Below, in pieces: positions 41,026-51,611 of a stretch of DNA of 64,000 nt (its first letter is position 1; every line of letters begins with the position of its first letter). Where the stretch lies: contig NW_019211454.1 in the NCBI RefSeq assembly GCF_002443255.2, positions 33,896,061 through 33,960,060 on the forward strand. Direction: 5' to 3'. Origin of the DNA: Varroa destructor (Eukaryota > Arthropoda > Arachnida > Mesostigmata > Varroidae). The translations under genes were made by a program, and so were the position numbers. The notes under the pieces were generated by a model. It worked only from the letters and a program-made list of their open reading frames with translations. It did not search any database and was not told where the DNA came from.

Positions 41026-44000
41026 ACTATAAACACAGGACTTTATCACTAAACCTATTGTTATCTCGCTTTGTCTGGACCTAGTAATGTGCGTATTTGT
41101 GAATTATTATCGAGACACTAATAACAATTATGTTTCATTCATAAGTATGATTCAATGTATTTTTGGACTGCTTCTGCTCATATTCTAAATCACGCCAGGT
41201 GGGAAATAAACCAGTTTTATGTATAAACGACTATTTATTGAAGAACATCGGAAAGTATGTTTGTACAAAAATTAACTAATCGACCAAAGTGCACCATTTC
41301 TTTGGACAACAAAAACAAGAACGACTTTCAGCGCTGCGACAACAGTATCGACTGGCGTCGATAACGTTTTCGCGTTGGGCTTTCTCTGACACGGACGAGT
41401 TACGACGATTTCGACGGTGGGTGGTGCATCAACGGTGAATCGTTGCCGCTTTGACCTTGTCCAACTGACGCGCTATTGTCAAAATGAATGTTCATGTTTA
41501 TTTGCTTGGCAGTTTGGCTGCTCGTCCATCATTAAATCACTCTAGTGTAATACAGCTATATAAAGGAGCCTGCATATACACAGCTGCCAATCCACCCCTC
41601 AAGAAAATTGGCATATTTTTCGGTCAAAAAAAAAGAGCCGATCCACAGTCGCCCTTGTTGGAACGGCAGCTGTAGCGCACTCTGCTTGTACCAGTATACC
41701 GATACCTCGTTTTCCCTCTCGATGCTTTACAAACACACAGATTCTGCTATAGCCAGCTGCTGTTGCACCAGCGCGGTAGTGTACATGGGTTATACGCGTC
41801 AGTAAACGGGGATGGTCCTCGCTCCGTATGGTCCCACCGCTGTAAAACGGATCCGTCTTCGGCGAGGTGGCGGATGAAGATAGGTAGATGCCGATAGAGT
41901 GTCGCGGCCACCGGATGAAGGGCATGGCCCCATTAAAGTGAACGAAACAGGCATACATACATACACAGAGTTTATATTTTAATATTAAGCTGCTAACACA
42001 TTCAGGTGCCGTATGTAAATTGGAAGAAGACGCTGTTGCATAGCGATTTGGGCTGTGTGGATAAATATTCTGTTCTTTCCATTGTATTCAATTCGTATCG
42101 AGATTACTACGCGCCTCATGAAGTTTGTTCCTATGGTAACTGATTTTACGTTGCGGAGATCCGCATGGCTATGGGAGGGGGGGTGGGGTAAGCGTTTTGT
42201 CTAATATGTGATATTGGTTGAGCAGATGAGCTATTCCGATGAACAGTAATAACAGCTATAAGTGTCGACTGAAATAGTCAGACATCCAAATATTCAGACT
42301 GACTCTAACGAACGGATGAGACTAAAGTTGCAGGTCGTCGCCTACAGAAAAAGAACCATCTTTAAAAAATTGTAAATAAAATATTGCACGTATGTAAACT
42401 TATTGATTCTTGACTGGCAAGCTAGTTTTACGCTTGTGCCACTATTAAATATATATAAAAATAAAAGATATTAAATAATAATGCTAATAATAAGTTTCTA
42501 CAGCTTTCATAGATGTGTAGAAAAAAGAATTAATTGTTTTGACGTTAACAAACTATTTATAGAGAATCAAATGGCTTCGACGTAGGCGCTCTTCTCTAGA
42601 TCGCTGGCTCGGATCATTAGAAGTGTATACAATGACATAACAGCTACGTATGCAGGGGATATATATGTGTATATAGAGAGATATATAGGGATGCAAGCAA
42701 CAACGTTTATATTGTTCATTAAAAAATAATATCGTATATGTGTTTGTATCTCAAGCTCACCGTCACGCTATAATCAGTCACTGAAACAACAAAGATAATC
42801 CTATACGTTTGACAAATGCCACCGTCATTGCTAGAACGAGTTGGCGGGCGTTGGGTTTGAAAGCCGTGGATTAACTATTCTGAATGAATTTTTTATAGCC
42901 ACAAAACGTAATGATGAGAAAGTAACGTTATCGAGTGATAGTTTTTTTTTTTTTTTTCTATACGCCGCCTTGACTATAGATCGTAGCGCTACTTAGAACA
43001 ACGACTAGCTTTCATTGTGATCCACCTCACCGGTATGCTTCATTTATATGAAGGTCTATTTTCATCTGAATTATCATCGTAATGTTGATATATCTTGTCT
43101 GTCCTAATAAGGCTTCTCATTTAGCACGTACCACCTATTATATTATGCTGCATGCCATAAATAAGCGTTTCCAGATCCCACTTAATTTGCTTATCACCTT
43201 TACGATAACATTTCAATCTAGCCTATCAAATGAGATGTATTACATCTATCCTGCAAACGTGTCTTCAGTGGACTCAATCGATCCGAACCAGTTGCTGTGA
43301 AGCTCTATTTTTAGATTGGATTCAATACATCGTCTGGCATCCTACCCAACTAGCAAGCGTACCAGTTGAAGTTGTAACTGATGCTACTATCACTTAAGTT
43401 TGAAGCTTGCTTCCCAGGGAAGCAGTACTCTATCTAGCTGTTCTGTTTAGATGTCATGAATCTCGAACGAGTGTGTGGTTCGTACAAACAACTTTGCAAC
43501 GGGAAACCTTATCCCCGATAGCTTTCATTTTAAAGTATTTTCCATACGAAAAATGTTTACGGCAACATGGTTCGCGTCCGGAGCGAATTCGACTGGAAAC
43601 AAACTAAGCAATAGGAGAAAATACGTGCGAAGCCACTGCGCCCAAATTAGCACATGCAAACGCCTGACGCGTCATGCGAGCAGCTTGCAAACGTTTGCTA
43701 GTTGACGCTACTGGATTACTGCTAGCGCCAGTAGGGTCTGCTAGCGCCCACATTCGTAGCGCGTTCCCGCCTACCTAATGTAGCAATGGCTAAATTTACA
43801 CGAACAAACTGTGGACGTTTATCTATGCGAGCATTCAAATGCAGAAATAAACAATTCTAGAACCCCTCGGCTCATCGTCGGCAGAAACGTAAGGACATGT
43901 TGGAGAAAGGGGAGCCCGTTCGCCTAACGGTTGCGTCTGTTGCCCACAAAGATCTTCTTTTACTGAAGCTGAGGTATTTTCTTGCTCGTTCTCGCGTGTA

Positions 44001-45010
44001 CTTCTCGTTCGATTTCATACATATATAGCGCTTTAAACTATAAATATCAGCGCGTCGATCGCAAGTAGATTGCACTTTTAGTAAGCTTCGCGATTATTCG
44101 TTCTGATATGAGAAACATGTCTTCTTTCGTACCGATTTCTTTTAGTAGCACGGAAAACAGATGTGGAAAAGGATCTATAAAAATTGCAACCGTTTTTATT
44201 AAGCAAATTATTTTGTATTTATATTGTTTTTACACTGACCTTAGCTCTTTTTTTTCTAGCTAGAGTCGGTCTAGCCAGTAGATGCTGTTACTTGATTCGG
44301 TTGTATCTGTCTTTGAACGGTAAACACATCGTTACGTCTAACGTGATTCTAAGTCTAAGTGAAGTGCGGCGGCCATGTATAAGTTGGCAACGTAAATGCG
44401 ATCTGCATTAAGTTACTTGTTGTTATACAGTAGTGACTTGAAGTTAACGAGATATCCCATCAGGTGAATATTTTCAACCTTCTATGTATATGCGTTGAGC
44501 ATTTTTGAATTTTCGCTGTTTATGGACATCTGTCAGCTAGACTCGGCTCAATTAGAAATGAAGTAATACTCACGATAAAACAGGGGCATATACGATATGC
44601 AGGCAGCTTCAGCTGGCACACGAAGCACAGATTGCTAATGCCGCTTCCTTCGCTGTCTGAAGCAACCAATAATGAATGATAGCGGTGATGCACAGTGATC
44701 TTGCTATCTATCTTTTTTGCGCTGATGTCAAGTTAATAACCTCGTAGTTCTTCGATTTGACGCTTTATGAGATGTCGCGATTAACTAGTTTTGTATAACT
44801 TTATCCGATTCAATTGGCGTATTCACCAGCACGCGGCATTATAATAAAAAAACAATAGTAATAGTAGTAATTATTATTACTATTTTAGTAGCGAAAAGTC
44901 GTCACAGTTTAGAGTCACAATCGCCGAAGCACGAGCGAACGATGAATGCTTGCACAGCAGCTAAATAATGCATTAAAGGTAATGGAAACACGCACTGGCA
45001 TACATGGAAT
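41026..45010. other. Non-coding stretch, no gene seen
   Basis: AT-rich, with a G-rich motif at 42173-42188 and a T16 run at 42942-42957. A minus-strand frame of 119 codons (41599-41958) is unrecognised and overlaps a + frame. A short direct repeat CTGCTAGCGCC occurs twice at about 43722-43747. Confidence 0.5.
42942..42957. repeat. Poly(T) run
   Basis: Sixteen T residues; no adjacent element is recognised. Confidence 0.85.
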
Positions 45011-45011
45011 T

Positions 45012-45092
45012 ATATAGTACGGTCTAGTGATAGAGAAGGGCCGCGGACGCTAGCGTACCACAAACTCGCGGGTACGGAACTAAACGTAAACG
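45012..45092 (+). mobile_element. tRNA-derived SINE-like remnant
   Basis: GGTCTAGTGATAGAG (45021-45035) matches a pol III A box of the same type as the minus-strand copy near 20.55 kb. CTCGCGGGTACGGAACTAAA (45065-45084) sits at the right distance to be a decayed B box and T arm. The stems do not close, so it is not a functional tRNA. The shared A box (GGTCTAGTG) in two places supports a repeat family. Confidence 0.45.
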
Positions 45093-48000
45093 TAGCTAAT
45101 GCTGATAGACGACGAATAATTGTCTTTCACCAATGAACGCAACGTAGCATTGTGTTGTTTTCAGCTTTGACCTCACTTTGAAAATTTTTTGTCGATGGCT
45201 CGTCGTTCGATCTCTGACGAGTCGTCGGCACACGCACGGCTTAACGTCAAAGAATGCGGACTAATGGCTAAACACAAGCGACATTGTTAGATCGACGCCG
45301 TTAGATCGAACGTCTTCTCCATCTCCACATTTCTGTCTTCTTTTTTTCTCATCGGTAGTACCAAAACACTACATTGTGTGTTACGAGCACTCTGTTACGC
45401 TACCCTCTCTGGCCCCCCTCTCAGGCTTAGCAAGCCACTAGCTTGACGCCACAGCAGCACTCACTGATCGCTCATGGCTGAAGCGCTGTCATCGGGACCG
45501 GTTCGCCTGGGCCAGTGCGGCAGCCGTCGCAGACGACGATCAGCAAATCCAAACAGACAACAGCGTACGCAACCAAATAATGCTATAACTGTGTACCTAC
45601 AACAGCAACAATGGCTGTTACAGTACACGCCTCCTACTCACGTAAGTTGGGTATTGACGTCATTAACAGTTCGAAGGGTTTTGACATCGGCGTCTACAGC
45701 AGTAACGGGGTAAACGCCGTCTTATGCTATGCGCAAGAGCGGGGTGTTGTAATCTGCTCGGAGGAACAGAGCAGGAACAGGTCGATGATTTCCCCAATTG
45801 CTGAGCACCGGCACTGCGAACCAGCGACATGGCAACGCTGAAGAGGAATCTCTAGTCTTGCGCTGCCGATGTCCAACGGTTTCACTTTTTCTTTCTTCCC
45901 AACTGCTTAATGATGTGGTACTGTCAAGTTTTAGTTAGTTGGTAGCAAAAGTGCCCGCAGACATGGGGCGGCGAAGGCGACAGCTATAACAGCAACGTCG
46001 AACGCAAAAGTGTTCTTTTTACCTTAGTCCTGCTCGCGGTTTAATGTTCAACGTTCGGCATTTGACGTTCGCCGCTTGCTTTCTTCGCCATTATACCATG
46101 GCAGATTTAGCCAAAAGCGGGCGTTTTTGCACGCTTAACAGCAAAACCTGTAGGCAGTATCCGATCGCATGACAATATGACTTAATATATGAGCAGCGCG
46201 ATGATACCTGCTGCGTTTGTCGGCGTTGGAAAAACAAACAAAGGGAGAGAAAACGGAAAATGCCTAGAATTTCTTTGCAGAGTCTTCCGGTGTCATACGT
46301 ATTGAGTAGTTGCCACGTGGGTTTTTTCGTTATCTGTCCCAAGTACGCCCCTTTGTCCCGTAAATGCTTGAGAACGTTTAGCGAGGGCTAGATTCATGCT
46401 CCTTAAATTGCCATTCGAAATGATAAATTGCTTCTGCTTCAGCAGTTGGTTTTTGTTTGCTGACAGAACGAAACGAACGATTGCAGGTACTGCCTATAAT
46501 CAGTGATTTCTTGTATATGGTAAAAGAGATTATCTTCCATCGTACTGTATCCTTTTAACGACGGTACCAACTTACTCTTAGATCGGTGGGCAGTGGCTTC
46601 AAGATACAGTTGGCAGAGAAGGCGTAATAAGAGTTTTGATTTTCACAAGACACTATGTGGTTTGTGGAGATAAAAAGCCCCATTAACTTGGAAAGTCATG
46701 GGTATGTTGGGAATGAAATCGAGATTTTATTGCTGTTCGGTGCCCTACCCAGCCCGACACCGCTATAGCTGTTAATCATAAACAATCAAGCGCGCTAAGT
46801 AATGTGTATACTTGGCAGTGGATTAAATCAAACTACAGAGAGAATAAGTATCCCACCGTCGCAAAGGTAGTTTATTGACGAAAATATACGATCGTCCGCG
46901 ACTGATATGCGATCAGACAAATGCAATCCTAAATGCCGCTCAGACCCACAACCAGAAATTTAATACAAATGTTTAAGTACAAAATGCCGCGCGAATGTTT
47001 AGCAGTCAACTAACTTCTGAGCGAACGCATCAGATGCAATACAGATCCTTTATGTCTCAGTTAGAACGACGAATGTGTTTGTTCGGTTCGTGTTGAAATA
47101 ACAGTAACGAAATGACATTTGCCGTCTCAACTTCGATGGCGAACTTGAAGAGTCGCAGCTAATTGCTTCAACAAACGTTTATACAAGTATTACCGTACCA
47201 ACTTCTGTATGAAGTGGGGATTCCGGGACTCTCAAGGTCGAGTTTTTCCCAACGCATTCTAGAGATGATTATCATAAAATGACGCTTCGCTTTTTCCATT
47301 AATTAGCTAGCAGAGGCTCTACAGCAAAACGAAAGTCTACTTCAATGGAATCATTAAGCTTTTTCAAATGTTTCCGGAGCATGTTGTCCTTCTGACCTTT
47401 CGCCTATTGTACGCTGGCCAGGAAAATACACGCACGTACGTATCACGCGGCCGTCTGAGCTGCGATGCCATACTTTTGTTTCTAACGGTCATGTGGCCGA
47501 TTCTCCATGCATATTCAGACCTTAAATGTATGCAAAATACGCTATTCCCTGTTTCTTTAATCGGACCAACTATTCACTGGCCAGTCTCACCGTTGCAGTG
47601 GTGCAATAATTGGAGTACCGTTCACTGCTGAAAACGATACTACTGAAGAGTATTCAATTTCGTGTATTTTGAAACCGCGTCACATAGCTTCTCGGTATTT
47701 TTACTCTGGGCTATAATAGATCAGCTAAAAATGGGACAATCCAGCGAAACGAAGAGAAAACGGTTTATATTGCTACCATATTGATACTAAATAATCTAGC
47801 GTAGTGGAGTAACAAGCCAGGTAAACCTATATGCATTTTCACAGTTGAACGGTTACTGATAAATGATCCAACTACTAATTAATTGCTTGCCTGGTCAACA
47901 ATATAACAGCTTTTATCTTAAATATCTAATACAAAACAACTTTAATCTGATCCGCAACTATTACCATATTTCTCTTCTGTTGTGTAAAATTGAAGGCTTT

Positions 48001-50430
48001 CATGGAGTCGAATAGATCGATTTTGTCAAAGATCAATGTGAAAGGGGCTTGGAAAAAGAGCAAAAGCTCAATGCGGGAATATCAAATTTTTTTTGCTGGC
48101 AATAAAATCAGTTCAACAAAACCCTGACACGGATACTCAACTGTATAGCTAGATTTAGAGTGCTCTTAATTATATGGCGCAATAGTGAACATGTTGAACT
48201 TTTAAGCGAATGAACATGAAAGCCATCGACTGCTTTACGATTCAATGGAACGTATTCTGTAGCTAGGCTTGCAGTTGACGATACGTCGGCGCAAGAAGCG
48301 GCCCTTTTGAGCTATTTCTGGAGACTGACTCGTATTTGGTCAAGGTTAAGGTTTCTTATCGTAGCATCAAGCTAGCCAACGCCTGAATAGCCAGCTTTGA
48401 GGCCTATATATGTATACATGTGTGTTTCTGGCTGTGTGCGTGCATATGTATGTGCATGCATAGAAGCGACAGTGTCTCACGTTGGTGTTTTCTAACAACT
48501 TTCGTCGACCTTCGATCTCTACCCGACCCCTTTCTCGAATGAGGTCGGTCAGACTTTTCCTTCTCTGAAGCACCTGAGTAACTTACATACGTAAGTGGTG
48601 GAGAAAATACGAGAGCTGCGTTGCAACAGCAGCAGCAACTATAGTGCGAGCTTGGCATAGGACAGAAGGCGTTCCAAATTCGATTTCTATGCACGTGCCA
48701 TACGTTTTCGGGTCGTCGATATGTTCCGTAGAATTCACTGCGGCCGTCATTTTTCTGTTCCCGCCTCGCGGAAAAGAGTGGAAGAATCAGAAGGTAAAGT
48801 TGTCTGGTTTTGTATGACGTTTTGTGTGGCGAAATCCCAAGGAGTTGGTGCTGGAGTTGTTACTGGGCGGACACAACCCTTCCGAATTTTTCTTCTCCTT
48901 CATGAACCTTTCCTTCGCGGGTGGCGTCAAATCATGCAGCTTTTGTATCTCATTCGGGAGGCGTCAGAGGACGAGCATGCCTTTCTCTGCCTTTGTGCCT
49001 TCACTGCTACCCTGCGTAGTTGCTGCCGATGCTGCCAGGCTCCTGTTCATAAGAAGAGACTATGGTTTTTTGTGTCCTTTGACGTAGCCACCCACATACA
49101 GTACAAGTAAAGATCTGAGGACGGCGGGGCGACGGGAGTAGGATAAGAGTCCCAAAAAAAGATAGAAAATGTTTTTGTTGATCCTTTGCCGGTTAAAGTA
49201 GCGGCAGCAACCGACGCATTAGTGAGCCCAACGACGTTCTTTCGTCTTGGGTTGGTTATTCTTTCTACCAGAGTCACCCAATCCAGCGTTGGATGCCTGC
49301 TTTGCCTGTTTTTCTTCCCATTTCTGCCCTTAAAAAGAATACCCCTACCCCAACCGCCTCATCCATCCGTCGTTGTGCCGGCGCCTTTGCAGCGATGCCT
49401 GTTCCTGTTGTTGCTGCCGCTTCTTGTCTCGACTGAATGCTTACGTCCTTTCTTTTTTTCGTATTGGGGACTCGCCCGCTTCGTCTCGATCGCGATTCAC
49501 TCCCGACATTGCCGGGCATTAGATCCGCCTGTCCTAGGCGCGGCCTTCGTTTTCGTTTCCTTGTTGCAATTTTCTCTTCCCGCAGCTCTTACCCCTGTAC
49601 TAAATTACCCCTGCGCCTGCTAGCCTCAGCTTTGAAGACATTTCGATCTTATACCCCCGACCATGCGGACGGTGCGACGTTCGGACTATCTTTCAACAAC
49701 CTTCTGCTGCCATCGTCTTAGTGTGCACATGTCATGTATGACATCTTGCAAACTGTCTCTTACTGATCTTCGAAATGTCGCTGCCGTCGTCCGGAGAAGC
49801 TCTTCGTTTCTTTTTCTTATCCTGCTTTGGCCACGCTCTGCATCTTTAGATATACATCACAGAAAACGAAGAAAAGGTACAACTCTTATGGCTTTTCTCG
49901 ATATATGTCTGAGCCGACTCTATCTAATGAAGTTTAAATAAACAATTGACCCTGGATTTTTTCATACTTAAAAATATATAGCGCCGGATGTATGTTTTTG
50001 AAATTAATTTTTATTTTTATGTTTTATTAGCAATACAGGCAGGAAAGGAATGGAATGATAACATAACACTAATGAGTTCTAACCTTGTGATATTTTCCTT
50101 TCGGATATTACACTTAACCAACAATATAATGTTCCCGGAGCTCTACCCCTCGATATACCGTAGGTTGATATCTTTGAACGCATTTGACTAAAACCTGATT
50201 GAGGCCCAATTCAGAAAAGGCTTGTAAAAAACAGACACAAAGGCATGATGGCTCGTGCAGATAGTTTTATGAGTATATCCTGAGCACAACCTTCTTCCTT
50301 TCAGCCCTGCTTTGGCAGAACCCTTGTAAACAGGCGAAGCCAAGCTTTCCCCTCTCTAAAAAAAAATTGCGCAATCATCGGCTTACTTTAGCGTTTACAA
50401 ACATTCTTCTATAAAGCTTACGGGGCACAG
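45093..50430. other. Mixed stretch with GC-richer patches, no supported gene
   Basis: GC-richer patches occur at 45.1-46.1 and 48.4-49.9 kb. In the first, an ATG at 45474 opens a frame that reaches a donor-like CAC|GTAAGT at 45639-45647 after 56 codons. In the second, an ATG at 48721 opens 129 codons with an internal AAG|GTAAAG at about 48795. No domain is recognised in either, and the opposite strand is also open around 49.0-49.5 kb. The sequence between the patches is AT-rich with nothing visible. Confidence 0.4.
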
Positions 50431-51200
50431 CCGTTTGTGGCGTAAGCCTCTGTCGTCCTATAAGATCAGCACAACACCACTGCGTTCTCAGTTATCAAGC
50501 ACCAGACTGGACGTATTAACGAACAAATGCATAAAATGGCAAAATCAACAAAATTCTTCGTTCAGGTTACCGCTGCCACCCATTAAACGGGTAAGTGTCC
50601 TTCCCGGTGTCCTATACCCTAATCTTGGCTCAACATTGTGAACATTTCGACAGCTCCACCGGCAATCTTCGCATTATGACCCTGTGGAGACATTGGGAAC
50701 TCGCCGACCAGATCGATTTTGACATCACTTTGAGCAGGCAACTTCGTGCATTCGAAATATATCACACGGACGCTTTACATCATAGGAAGTGCAAGACTGG
50801 GAAGAGGGCGGAAGCGAAAAGTTTGATTACTGTATTTCCTCTTTTCGAAATCGACATCGGAGCGCGGCTCATGAAATACGGTCAGGTACTAAAAAAAAAG
50901 AAATCGAAGTCAAACTCGCCTTGCTTTTGAAAAAAATGGCAATCTGCAGGACTGACACTAGCTTCTTAACCCACGTTTTGATCTATGCCCCGAACCCTCT
51001 CACAGATTTCTCTCTTAACGTATATGGGACGCCCACGAATCGTATACGGTACGACGATCTATCATGAGCACCGACTGGGTCAAAGGATTTTAAGATGTTA
51101 TTTTAAAAGGAACGTATTGCCACGAAGAGACAGAGACACGAGTATTCGGCTAACGGTGCCGGGCTGGGGCTGTGGGGTTCTGATAGGACAGATAATCTCG
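50431..51200. other. Overlapping open frames upstream of the ACP-like gene
   Basis: Four + frames overlap in succession (50435-50641, 50595-50930, 50789-51067 and 50985-51209). A strong donor-like GG|GTAAGT is at 50589-50596. A 63-nt intron to the acceptor-like tttcgacag at 50653 would keep the frame open for 22 more codons to a TGA. No product is recognised. It may be a small unrecognised gene or a frameshifted relic, but chance is not excluded. Confidence 0.25.
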
Positions 51201-51207
51201 CTAATAT

Positions 51208-51240
51208 GATTGGTGATGAAATTTTATTCTGTTGACGTAA
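51208..51240 (+). promoter_or_regulatory. Inverted CCAAT box and CRE-like element upstream of ACP-like gene
   Basis: GATTGG at 51208-51213 is an inverted CCAAT core (about -104 to -99). TGACGTAA at 51233-51240 (about -79 to -72) is a CREB/ATF or C/EBP-type bZIP site. Both lie at usual distances upstream of the predicted start site. Their use is inferred from sequence only. Confidence 0.35.
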
Positions 51241-51279
51241 ATCCGTTGACCACCTCCTGATCTCAGCTCTCTGGGTTGA

Positions 51280-51344
51280 TATAAAAGAGACGCTATCCTC
51301 AGTATTTGCTCAGTTGCTGTCTATCGTGCAGTTTCTAAAGACCT
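51280..51344 (+). promoter_or_regulatory. Core promoter of ACP-like gene: TATA, Inr, DPE
   Basis: TATAAAAG lies at 51280-51287. TCAGTT at 51310-51315 matches the arthropod initiator TCAGTY, and its A (51312) is the predicted +1. The TATA T is then at -32. AGACCT at 51339-51344 starts exactly at +28 and matches the DPE consensus RGWYVT in all positions. Three elements in correct register are unlikely by chance, although each is short. The predicted 5' untranslated region is 120 nt (51312-51431) with no upstream ATG. Confidence 0.75.
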
Positions 51345-51431
51345 GCATCCCGCCGTTTCAACTGCTTACGGTCATCATATAAACGAGGAATCTTTCCTGT
51401 GCTAGTGAGGTTCCCTTACTCCCGCTCGACG

Positions 51432-51611
51432 ATGAATGCCCGTGTAGTTATTATTGCTACTGCATTGATGGCCCTGACGTTCGTAACGATCAGTAAGCCC
51501 GCTACCGCCCAGATTACTTTCAGTAAGAGCTGGCAGGCAGGAAAGCGTGCCCTGGACGAATGCGCCCAGAAGGAACTCCAAAGCGTCAACCGCATTAAGC
51601 AGCTGATTACG
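51432..51611 (+). CDS. ACP: AKH/corazonin-related peptide (ACP)-like precursor, coding exon 1
   Basis: This exon encodes residues 1-60 of a secreted neuropeptide precursor. Residues 1-26 form a signal peptide: Arg4, a hydrophobic core VVIIATALMALTFV, and an A-T-A motif before the cleavage site. Residues 27-36 are QITFSKSWQA, followed by Gly37 (amide donor) and Lys38-Arg39 (convertase site). The mature product should be pQITFSKSWQA-amide. Blocked Gln1, Phe4, Ser5, Trp8, ten residues and a C-terminal Ala-amide fit ACP, which signals through a GnRH-type GPCR. AKH usually ends in Trp, Gly or Asn/Thr after Trp8, and corazonin has a different core. The start is ATG 51432 (A at -3, no ATG upstream in the leader); the frame stays open to GTG 51399, but that lies in the leader. 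The exon ends ACG|GTAAGT (donor at 51612) in phase 0. Cys44 lies in the spacer. AKH is the main alternative. Confidence 0.9.

Noticed and set aside
48721..49110. 129-codon + frame starting with ATG
   Set aside because: No recognised domain, overlapping frames on both strands, and an internal donor-like site. Not enough to support a gene.
51399..51431. Upstream GTG start for the ACP-like precursor
   Set aside because: It would add 11 polar residues before the signal peptide. ATG 51432 has A at -3 and gives a normal signal peptide directly.
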